From positions 1 to 38,103 of IMG/VR virus record IMGVR_UViG_3300001242_000057: a stretch of 38,103 bases of DNA. One strand, 5' to 3'. This stretch comes from a virus. How positions within the stretch are numbered: position 1 is the stretch's first letter; every line of letters starts with the position of its first letter. Shown in pieces: positions 23,960 through 33,800 of the stretch. The notes under the pieces are model-generated. The model ran no database searches, was not told where the DNA came from, and worked only from the letters and a program-made list of their open reading frames with translations. The translations under genes were made by a program, and so were the position numbers.

Positions 23960-26053
23960 ATGGCAGATATTTTTGGTAAAGTTAAGTTTGGTGATAATGA
24001 TTTTAATTATTATCGAATTTCTCCTAGCCCTATAGAAATAAATTTTATAACAAAAGACCCAAGAATATTATATACATCTAATATCCCAAGTCTTGGCTTA
24101 GCGTTTTCAATTACTAGTGGTGGTTTGAGTTATGTGTTAAATCCATTACCAGTTATCAGTAATTTAATAGAAGTTCCAAATCCATTATTAACATATACTA
24201 TTAACCCAACAAGCTTAACTGCGGGTTTTTCAGTGACGGAACCAACGTTATCTGGATTTGTTACGTCTCTTAATCCCAATGCTTTAACTATAAATTTAGC
24301 TCTAAATAATAACTATCAAAACACCACAATTAAACCAACCCCACTTACTATTTCTTTTGGTTTCCCTAGTGACACAATAGTTCATAAAATGCAATATACA
24401 ATGCAGTGGGAACAGGGTGGCCCTGGGTTTTTGTTAGACGATTTATTATATGCAAGAATGCAGGATTATGATAAAGATGGTAATTTAGTTGGTATGTTTG
24501 ATGTTAAAGCTAAGGTTATAGGTAATTCTGTAGAGGGATTTAATGATTTAGAATTAATAGAAGGCGCTACTAGTTGGCAAGAATTGGAAAAGAATAGAGA
24601 TGGTATTGAGTTTGTTAGAATTGGTAATTTAACAAATACAGCTAGACAGGGCTCTGTAATAATTACTGCAGATGGCATTGCCCCAGACGCTGCTGATTTA
24701 CCGCCCTATATAGATGTTAAAGACCAGATAGATAGTTTTGATGATTTCTTTTATGGGTTACCCAAGGTTAGACTAGGACGATTAGATGGAATTACAGACC
24801 CTGACTTTGGAGTTTTAAGCGGGTATGGATTGTATGGGCAAAACATATATTTAAAAGGCAATATATTAATATCTAATCCTAGCGCAATAGATGCAACAGA
24901 TTTAGCCAACGCTCTACATGATGCGAATGGCGAGATAATATTTAGTTTAACACCGACTGGCGCTGGTTTGTTTATAGGCGCTACTCACCTAGGTTATTAT
25001 GATACGTCTGCTTGGAAAACCTATATGGATAATTCTGGTAACTTTTATTTGGGTGGGACTAGTGGAAAATTACAATGGGTTTCGGGGACGAACACTTTAA
25101 CTATTAGCGGAAGTGTAACCATAGATAATCCGAGTACATTTAACGGTGGCGCACCCTTAGACGCAACTGACCTAAATAACGATGCTGGATGGGATGGAAC
25201 TGCGGCGACATTAAACAGCGGTGTTTCTTTAACTGGTGGGGGGATAACATTAGGCACTACTTCAAGAATAAATTCTGGACAAAGTGCATACGATACCGGG
25301 ACTGGTTTTTGGTTAAGTGCTGGTTCGGGAACTCCGGTTTTTTCTTTAGGTAATTCTGCTGGTAATAAGTTAACTTGGAATGGTACTGCGTTGGGTATTG
25401 TTGGTGCTATAACTGGTTCTACAATAACGGGCTCTTCTTTCCAAAGCATTATAGATGCAGATGGGTTAAGAACTAATATAAACCCAGAAGGTATAGAAAT
25501 AGCCAGTGGTTCTGTAGCTGCGTCAATAGAGCTTGCTCATCCTTCTGGTATATTAACGGTTACAGGATCAAGTGATGTAGATTTTAATATAGCTGGCAAC
25601 GTTACAACTTCAGTGTTTTCTGCAAGTGTTGGCTTTCGTCAAGGCACAATGACTGCGGGTAGAATATTAATGAGTAATGGCTTTAATTTTGTGTCAACAG
25701 CGTTTCCTGATTTAAGTGGCAGCTATGATGTGGCGGGGACAGCTTCTGGATTAATGTCAACACATAATTCAACCTATACTCACGCAAACATAGCAAATGG
25801 ACAAACAGCTTATGGATGGGGTAATCATGCATCTGCTGGATATATAACAGATGCTTATTCTGATTTAGTGGCAGATAGCAAAATAGGAACGGGAGCGACA
25901 CAAGTTGCTTATGGCAACCACACACACACGAGCGTTTATCATCCTTATGTAAGCGGTGGAACAAATTCAACTGTGAATATACCAGGCAATGATGGGTTGA
26001 CCTATTCGTTGACTTTTACTAATGGTGTATGCACGGCAATAGACGTAACTTAA
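23960..26053 (+). CDS. large tail fibre protein
   Basis: ATG 23960 has AGGAG at 23949-23953. The 697-residue protein begins with repeats of roughly 25-30 residues containing N-P-x-x-L-x-x-x-F/L (SLGLAFSITSGGLSY, NPTSLTAGFSVTEP, LNPNALTINLAL, KPTPLTISFGFP). A globular domain follows (QYTMQWEQGGPGFLLDDLLY), then fibre-like Thr/Gly/Ser repeats. Near the C-terminus is STYTHANIANGQTAYGWGNH followed by ASAGYIT, the WGNHA.AGY motif frequent in phage tail fibres. It is the last gene before promoter P3. It probably acts with the lectin-type protein in host adsorption. Structural role likely; receptor unknown. Confidence 0.75.
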   Translation: MADIFGKVKFGDNDFNYYRISPSPIEINFITKDPRILYTSNIPSLGLAFSITSGGLSYVLNPLPVISNLIEVPNPLLTYTINPTSLTAGFSVTEPTLSGFVTSLNPNALTINLALNNNYQNTTIKPTPLTISFGFPSDTIVHKMQYTMQWEQGGPGFLLDDLLYARMQDYDKDGNLVGMFDVKAKVIGNSVEGFNDLELIEGATSWQELEKNRDGIEFVRIGNLTNTARQGSVIITADGIAPDAADLPPYIDVKDQIDSFDDFFYGLPKVRLGRLDGITDPDFGVLSGYGLYGQNIYLKGNILISNPSAIDATDLANALHDANGEIIFSLTPTGAGLFIGATHLGYYDTSAWKTYMDNSGNFYLGGTSGKLQWVSGTNTLTISGSVTIDNPSTFNGGAPLDATDLNNDAGWDGTAATLNSGVSLTGGGITLGTTSRINSGQSAYDTGTGFWLSAGSGTPVFSLGNSAGNKLTWNGTALGIVGAITGSTITGSSFQSIIDADGLRTNINPEGIEIASGSVAASIELAHPSGILTVTGSSDVDFNIAGNVTTSVFSASVGFRQGTMTAGRILMSNGFNFVSTAFPDLSGSYDVAGTASGLMSTHNSTYTHANIANGQTAYGWGNHASAGYITDAYSDLVADSKIGTGATQVAYGNHTHTSVYHPYVSGGTNSTVNIPGNDGLTYSLTFTNGVCTAIDVT

Positions 26054-26092
26054 AAATGAATTATTGTTAGGTGGGTTTAGTAAAGATTTTAC

Positions 26093-26122
26093 TTGACTTT
26101 TAATTAAATATTTATTATATTG
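26093..26122 (+). promoter_or_regulatory. candidate promoter P3 for the ejection-protein operon
   Basis: TTGAC begins at 26093, and 20 bases after the TTG comes TATATTG (26116-26122), one base short of the TAnnTTTG consensus. A small inverted repeat, AGTAAA (26079-26084) and TTTACT (26088-26093), abuts the -33 element and could be an operator. The gap 26054-26142 is otherwise noncoding, and the transcript would start near 26130, just before the first ejection gene. Weaker than P1 and P2 but with the same spacing. Confidence 0.6.
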
Positions 26123-26142
26123 CATATATAATGGAGAATTAT

Positions 26143-26766
26143 ATGGCTTTATTCGATTTCTTGGGTTTCAATAACCCAAACTCAGAATTTAAAGGGTTAG
26201 CAGAAGGCTTTAGTAATAGAGCTAAACAATTTGAAAATCTTGATTCTGATTTTTATAAACAAAACTTAAAATCTTTTGCAGATTACTTAGGCAGACAAAT
26301 CAGCAAATCTACACCCACCTTAAATACTTTGTTGTCAGCAGCAAGAGCTTCTGGTGTTTCTGGGACTAGTTCGAGCACCATAGCAAATAGACAAAGAATA
26401 GAGAGTGAGGGGCGTAATAGAGAAGCTGTCGCTGGTGGAGTTAACCAATTTTATACTGGGTTAGCTCAAACAGGATTGGGGTATGCGTCTAGTTTAAATA
26501 ATAGTGCAACAGAACTATACGGGCAATACGCTACTGGCCAAAGACAAGCACAGGGTAATCAAGTGGGGTTTGCTAATTCTATTTTAAGTATGGGTGCAAC
26601 ACTAGGAGCCTCGGCATTAGTCCCAAAACCAGCACCAACTAATTTTAATTATAATCCTTATTCTAGTTCTGGTAATAGTGGTTTTGGTCAGCCAGGAAGT
26701 TTTGGAGGACAACCCAATTCGTTTGATCCTGGACAACGTAAATTTACTTTACCTAAATTTTATTAA
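26143..26766 (+). CDS. probable internal virion (ejection) protein, 207 aa
   Basis: ATG 26143 has GGAG at 26133-26136 and is preferred over ATG 26131, which would sit at the transcript start. The product opens MALFDFLGFNNPNSEFKGL, continues with an Ala/Gly/Ser-rich, weakly hydrophobic helical centre (LLSAARASGVSGTSSSTIAN, LAQTGLGYASSLNN, SILSMGATLGASALVP) and a Gly/Asn/Pro/Phe-rich disordered tail. This composition is common to small ejection proteins of short-tailed phages that insert in the host envelope. Position directly upstream of the large virion proteins agrees. No homologue is named; the role is inferred. Confidence 0.65.
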   Translation: MALFDFLGFNNPNSEFKGLAEGFSNRAKQFENLDSDFYKQNLKSFADYLGRQISKSTPTLNTLLSAARASGVSGTSSSTIANRQRIESEGRNREAVAGGVNQFYTGLAQTGLGYASSLNNSATELYGQYATGQRQAQGNQVGFANSILSMGATLGASALVPKPAPTNFNYNPYSSSGNSGFGQPGSFGGQPNSFDPGQRKFTLPKFY

Positions 26767-26778
26767 TAGGAGTTACAA

Positions 26779-27855
26779 GTGGCAGAATATAATTTTGGCG
26801 ATGTATTCGCTAGAGTTTTAGAAACAGAAAAAGACAGAGTTTCTAGAGAGAAGGAAGCTGAAGTAGCTAGACAAGTTCAACTCCTACAATTAAAAACTCA
26901 AGTAAAAGAGAATTCTTTAGGTAGAGAACTCCAAACCAAGCTACAACAAGAGAGTTTGGCTTCTAATAAGGAACTAGCTCAGATTAGAGAAATAGGGGAT
27001 GATAAGAGACTAGAAAAAAGCATAGAATCTAATAAAGATTTAACTCAGATGCAAATCGATTCTGCTCAAAGTATAGCCGATAAAAATCTAGCAGCTCAAG
27101 AAACTAGATACAAAATACAAGATGCTCAACATAAAAAAGCAATGGATTTGCAATACTTAACCCTTAGAGCTAACTTGTACAGAGAAGGGCTGAGTTTAAG
27201 TGATGATGGTAAAAAGATTATTTTTCCAAGTGGCGATAGCAAAGACGTAGATTTAGCTCAATTTGCAGAATTAACTCAATTTGATGAAGAGAATTTTGAA
27301 TCACAATTTGAAAGAGTCGATACTAAAATTAAAAAAGAATTGGATATACCAAATACTTTTTTAGATAAAGTGGGTTCGGTAACAAAATCGAAGGATGTTG
27401 TTACTAATTTTGCCAATTTAATAGAGGGTGATAAAAAGCAAACAAAAGCATATGGCGAAAAAATATATGAATATGCAAATAAAGAAGTTGAAAAGGCCGC
27501 TAAAACACTAGAATCAATTAATGGCATTATGGGTAAAACCCCAACGGAAGATCAGCAGAAAGTAGCAATGATGTTACTAGGCGCTTATGGCGCAAAGTAT
27601 ATGGATTCTCAAGAAGTAAGAAACGAAGAGGGAGAAGTAGTACAGGATGCCCAAAACCGTTATCTTACCAATCTTGTTCAAAAATTGAATCAAGCTGGTG
27701 TTAATAGAGAAGCAATTAAAAAGCTAGAAAATAAGATTAACACAACTGCGCTATTATATAACACAACAGCAATAAGAACTGGGCTTAATACACAACCAGC
27801 CAATAGTCCTTATCCGTTTTTTAAACAACCAGGAACCATTAACGCAACAAGGTAA
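26779..27855 (+). CDS. coiled-coil ejection protein, 358 aa
   Basis: GTG 26779 has AGGAG at 26768-26772, which fixes the start. The first 125 or so residues form a long charged coiled coil (EKDRVSREKEAEVARQVQLL, LQTKLQQESLASNKELAQIR, ADKNLAAQETRYKIQDAQHK). The rest is helical, with an acidic patch (FDEENFESQFERVDTKIKKE) and a C-terminal Asn/Pro tail. No enzyme motif or membrane helix is visible. It sits between the small ejection protein and the giant polymerase-like protein, as in phages where three adjacent proteins are packaged and ejected together. The role is inferred from context. Confidence 0.65.
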   Translation: MAEYNFGDVFARVLETEKDRVSREKEAEVARQVQLLQLKTQVKENSLGRELQTKLQQESLASNKELAQIREIGDDKRLEKSIESNKDLTQMQIDSAQSIADKNLAAQETRYKIQDAQHKKAMDLQYLTLRANLYREGLSLSDDGKKIIFPSGDSKDVDLAQFAELTQFDEENFESQFERVDTKIKKELDIPNTFLDKVGSVTKSKDVVTNFANLIEGDKKQTKAYGEKIYEYANKEVEKAAKTLESINGIMGKTPTEDQQKVAMMLLGAYGAKYMDSQEVRNEEGEVVQDAQNRYLTNLVQKLNQAGVNREAIKKLENKINTTALLYNTTAIRTGLNTQPANSPYPFFKQPGTINATR

Positions 27856-27857
27856 TT

Positions 27858-30800
27858 ATGGCAAAAATAGGTACAATTGATTTTAATAATAATCAAGTTT
27901 CTAATATAGCCAACGAGTTCGCAAACTTTGCGAGCCTAAAGAGCACAGAGTCTGCACAAGATTTTAGTGCTCTTAGTGTATTAGGAGCTCTTGCTAAGGG
28001 TTATGTGCAAGGCTTCACTACATTTGCTATAGGAGAACCAGTTCAAAACCCTGTTGAAGCGGTAGCGCATTCGATAGGTTCGTTAGCTGGTTTTATTGGG
28101 TGGGCTCCTGGAGCTAGCAGCTTAGGCGGAGCTTTAACCAAGGGTCTTGGTAAAACAGTAAGTATGGCGTTTAAGGGTGAAAAGGCATTAGCTTTAACAC
28201 AAGCTACGGCAAAAGCTGGTTTGTTTTTACCATCAATACCAATGGGAGCTGCTAATTTAATATTCAAGGGCGCAGAAGGACTTGGGGTAAAAACAGCCAT
28301 CCAATCTGCTGAGAAATATCTATTATCCCAAGGGATAAGCAAGGAAGCTATAAACATAGGGGGCCACGCCATTCATCAAGGCGCCCACATGGGTACAGCT
28401 ATGGCTGTAAGTTCTTGGCAAGATGGTGTAGACGCAATGTTTTCTTCATTCACCTATGGTTTTACATTTGCTTCTGGTTCTGCTATACTAGGACAATATT
28501 TGCCTACGGCTGGGAGAGCTATAGAAGCACCTAGACATGTTCAACTACTACAGGATATTCAAGACCCTCGTGGTATAGCTAGAATTATGTCCTCTGCTAT
28601 GTTTTCAGCTATTCCATCTTATGTATCGGACGCACCTTTTGAATTACAGGTTTATGAGTTATTGTTAGGCGCTTATTTCGGCGCAATAGAAATGCCATTA
28701 TCCGAAAGAAGAGCATTAGGATTTTTAAGATATGCCCCTATGAAAGCACATGGTGGTGTAGAGATGCATAAAGCAAGCCAAGATATTTCTTTGCATGGCT
28801 TTAGTGACCCAACCACAAAGATTGGTGCTAGATATGCAGCCCTTAAAAGAGTTGACCCACAAGCAGCAGAAATCGTAGCGCAACAGATAGAGTTAAAAGG
28901 TTTAAAGTGGATAGGAGATGCAGAGTCTGGTGTATCTTTGGCTGGTATAGAGGTGGCTCAAAGCATAGAGAATGTCTTAAAAACCAAAGAAGGCGCTATC
29001 CCAGAAGAAACTATGCGTTCTATGTTGTCTACAGAACTGTATAATTCAGCAGTAAAGCTAGCTCAAGAGCGTACTGGACTAGAAGCTAATGTAGAAGACC
29101 CAGAATGGAATGTAGCTCTACATAGAGCCTCTATGGACGTATTAAAGCAATCAGCAAAAGACATAGATGATTATAGTAGAACCGTAGAATACAGAATCAA
29201 AGACATTAAGGAACATGTGAAATTCATGGATCAGTTTAAAACTAATACTGATACGCGTGAAATAGCTGTTTTAGAAGAAGAATTATCTCAAGACAAAGAC
29301 TATCCTCGTTCTTTAATACCAACATCTAAAAAATTAGCAAGAACTATATTTAATACAGAAAAAAAGAAAGGTACAGAAATAAAAGTTGAAGACTTTTTAA
29401 AAACTCAAATTAAAGTGAAAGATGTTTTTAAAAAACATATAGCAGACAAAGATAACCCAAAAGCTTTTGATAATTTGATTAAAGATATTCAATCAGAGCT
29501 TGGTTTAGAGTTGGTAGAGGGTAAGGGCTCTTTATGGAGAGATGTAAGGAAATCTTGGAATTGGTCTACCAGATTAGAGCCAATGCTACAAAAAAGTCTT
29601 CATAGATCGGGTGGAGAACTCATCACTCAAATTCAGAACGAATTAGATATGTACGGTCATAACGTTACTAAATTTGTTGAGCGTCCGTTCTTATGGGAAA
29701 AGCTGGGTAGGGGCGTTTTTAATATTAAAAATAGTAGAACAGTTAAGGTTACAGAAAACGAAGCTACTAGTGAAAAATTATTTGAAACAGAGGAAGTGAA
29801 ACCTTTTGATGACCCCGACTTTAATATTGTAGAATTAATGTTAACTTTAGACCAAAACAATGAAACGTTATTGTTTGCTTCTAAAGATTCTGGTGTTTTA
29901 ATAGGGATGCCTTATTTAGATAATGCCAAAGACCCCGTGGCAGTTAAAGAATATATTGAAGCAATAAGAGAAGAAATTCCCACTTTTGATGCCGAGGTTA
30001 AGCTATTGCAAGAAGACTTTATGAATGAGTTTAAGGCACTAAAAGGCAAAAAGTTTACAGAAAAACAAGCTCATGCAGCATTCTGGAAAAGCTTAATGAA
30101 TACAATGATGGCTAGAGAAAAACTTGAAGGTGTAGACATTATTACTATTATGCAAAATCCAGACAAATTTATGTTGTCAAAAAACACTCCTGCTGCAGAA
30201 TGGAACAAACGTACTTCATTGCTTAACAATGGATTTTTAAGATTAGACCCCACCTACATGTCTAGAGTTGAGGGTGCTGAGAATGGTTTAAATACCGTCA
30301 TTATTAATGCATTGAATAAGAACGGCATGGATATGGTAGAGGGCTCCCCAGACCTGACGGACTGGGTGTTGGATAAGAGTGGAGAATATATTAATCGTAA
30401 AACAGAAACTCATGTTGATGGTGTTATTTATTTAAGAGATGATGTTTTTGATATGTTGGTGTTACAGGGTGGCTTAGAGGGTGGTACGGGAGCTCAGAAA
30501 GGAACCCTATTACACTCAGAGCCAAAACAAGGGTTACTGATTGGTAAGTTTGCTTATCATAAAGCTGGCGCTAAGATTAGTGAGTCTATGAAATCTAAAA
30601 ACATTCATACAATTATTAACAGTACAGCAGCTAAACAAACTGGTTTGCGAATAAAACATGATGCTCAATGGTCTAATAATAAATTAAAATTCTATAATGA
30701 GGGTAAAAGAAAAACTGTTACTCCAACAATATACACTATACCTCATGATTCTTTTACTTACACAGAGGGTGGTGAGCATTTAGATAGAGCTTTAGTTCCA

Positions 30801-33800
30801 CAAAAATTAGCTTCACAGTTTATGAGTGGGATTGACTCTCAAAGATTTCCAGAAACAACTAAATGGCTTAATGAAATATCGAACACTAATTTCCGAGGTT
30901 CCGCTACTCACGAAGATTTATTTAGTAAATGGGCTCAAGGCGATACTAGAGTAGACCCAAATAAAATAGACGTAGAACAATTAGGGATACAAACATTATT
31001 AGATATATTTACATCTGGCAAGAAAGACATAATGTGGAAAAGAGTCTTTGAAACTTATATTAAAGACTATGATGATATAATAGATGGCGATACTCCCTGG
31101 GATGATCCCGAAGCATTTCTCTTAAAAGAGACGACACAAAAGAGGGCTGCTGCAGATAGAATTTTAGATTTAGCAGAAGCTTCGCCTGCGTTGTTGGCTA
31201 GTCCAATGGTGCAAAAGTATGTCGAAACTATCTTTAAAAGTGCTTTAACAAAAAGAATTTCTCGTCCTAAGCTTACTGGTTCTGCAAGCTCTATAATGAA
31301 TCCTTATAGGTGGGATTTAATTTCTAAATTGAAAGAAAGGGGTGGTTTGCAGGAAGGCGAGATGTTGTTGGGTGACGCTTACAAAGATTATACCAATTTC
31401 CCTTGGAGAGGGCGTAGTCCAGAAACTAATGAGGTTAGATTAGAGGATGCTTATAATGAATATTTGGCATTAAAAGAAAACCCTAATAAAAACAAAGAGT
31501 CTGAGAAATTATTAAAACAAATGGAAGAGGATATAACTTTTTTGGTAGAAAGAGTACCTACAGATTCACCGTCTGGGGTTAGACCAATTAAGTTTATTGG
31601 CTTCAGCGATATTGCTGGAAGCGGGGTTGTATTGCATCCAGAGGATATGATAAATCTTGGTGGAGCTGACCTAGATATAGATAAAGCTTATTTATATAAT
31701 GGTATGCCAGGTTCTGTTAAAAAAGAATTTGAAAAAACTAAATACGAATGGTACGATTTTTTTGATCCATCTACAAAGAAAAAAATAACAGAAGAAGAAT
31801 ATCGAAGCAATCCCAAAAAATTTATTAAAATATTAAGAGATTCTAAACCTACAGATTCGCCTTTTCTAGCAGAATCTAAAGCGACTTGGAAGAATACAAA
31901 ATTAAGCGCTTTCTCTCCATTGCACCTTAACCAAATAGGACGAATGGCATATGAGGGAAATAGACTATTAGGTCCTGCTATATCTATGGCGAAGAAATTG
32001 AATGGTTTATTAGAAGCCCAGACAAAAGAGTTAAGTGTATCAGATGTAAATGCTTTTAGAGAACTAAAGCGTCAAATGATTAATTATGGTGCAGATGCTG
32101 CTAATGGTACTGAATTAGTTTCTCATGAAAGAGCATTAGAAATTCTAACGTCTAGTTTATTTAAGAAAAAACAGATTAAAGAAAAACAAAAATCTGGTGA
32201 ACAGCCAGTATTAAGAGACGAAACTGATGCCGAACTACTGAAAAGAGTTAAGGGCAATAAACTATATAAACAAATATCAAAATTAGAGGCATTTAACCGC
32301 GGTAAAGATTTTGAAGGCAAATTATATAATTTTGGTGATTTTGTTAGTATCGCACAAGAAGCTAATAGATATTTAGATAAAGAATCACTAAAGTTTAATA
32401 GCGCTTATTATCGCAACTTCTTGAGAATGAGTGAAATTAACCTGTCTAGGATAGGTGAAGTCCCATTTATGGATGCTTCTGCTCCAGAAAAGTTAAATGA
32501 AATTAGTAGTCAAATCAGACTATCAGAAACCTTTTTAAGATTAATAGGAAGAAGCGCTGAAGGTATTAGGTTTTATAATAACTTTAGAAACGCAAAAGGC
32601 AGCCCTTATGCTAGCGCACATTCCAAATATGATAAGATGATTATTGCTAATGAACTAACGGCTCAATCTGGGTTAGACGCTGCGAACGCTGTAAATATTT
32701 TATTCCAAGCCCCAAAAGACAAGTTGGGCAAGCTTGATTTAGACTTAAAGGTTACGGATGATTTATTGCGGAGAGCCGATGAACTAAAGAAAGAATTTAG
32801 TACTCTGTTAATCACAAAAGATAAAGCAAAAAGAAGTGGTGAAGATGTCAATACGTCTGCATTAAAGTTGCAGATAGATAAGAAAATCGAGCAAATCACA
32901 AATGGATTACCTCAAGCTTACAGAAAACTTTTTCATGCGTATATGTTAAGCTCTTTGTCTTATCAAAAAGACTCCCTACCGGATTTTGTTAAGAAATATA
33001 CTGATGCTATTAACAAAAAATACGATCAGCAAGCGGCCATATTTCAAAGCAGGATTGATAAACGTAATGCAGAGGGGAAAGCAACAAATAAACTCAAGGT
33101 TAAGTTAGACCAGGTAGATGTTGCTAGACAGGCCGAACTAAAAACAGCCACTGCAGAGGCTAAAAGGGAATGGTGGAGCACAAATCAAAATACTTGGGTA
33201 TATGAATTAAATAGTATTGATCCAAGCGTTGTAAGAGATCAATTGTTTATATACGAAGATATTATACAAAAAACAAATACCCATATTCCTGATGACTATA
33301 TTACACAGCTTGATCACTATTTAGATACGCCCGCTATTACCACTGGCGTGGAACAACCAAGTGTAGAAAAAGCAAACTTAAGGTTTCTTAATTTTGTCCA
33401 AGATTATGCGGAAAGAGGAAAAACAGTTGATAAGAGCAAGGTTGACCCAAAGATTTTAGCACAACTAAAAACTGCAGGCGAAACTATTGCTAAGTACTAT
33501 AAGAAACACCCCGAAAAAATCAAAGACGTAGAGGCCATGTTCGCCAAAGAGTCTCAATTGCAAAAAGCTTTATTGGGTTTTGAGGGCGGGAACACCTTAA
33601 GGTTAGCCACACCCGAACAGGTTATAGAGTTTGCTAGAATTCTTCAGTTAAAGTTAAATAATGCTGGGAAAAACTTTAAACCTGAGTGGTATCACTATTT
33701 CTGGAGACCAGAGACTATAGGCGAGAAAATGAGAACCTATGAAGATTCTGGAGAAACACCAGAAGAAATACCAATCCAAGTTTCGCGTGGTGTTACTGGT

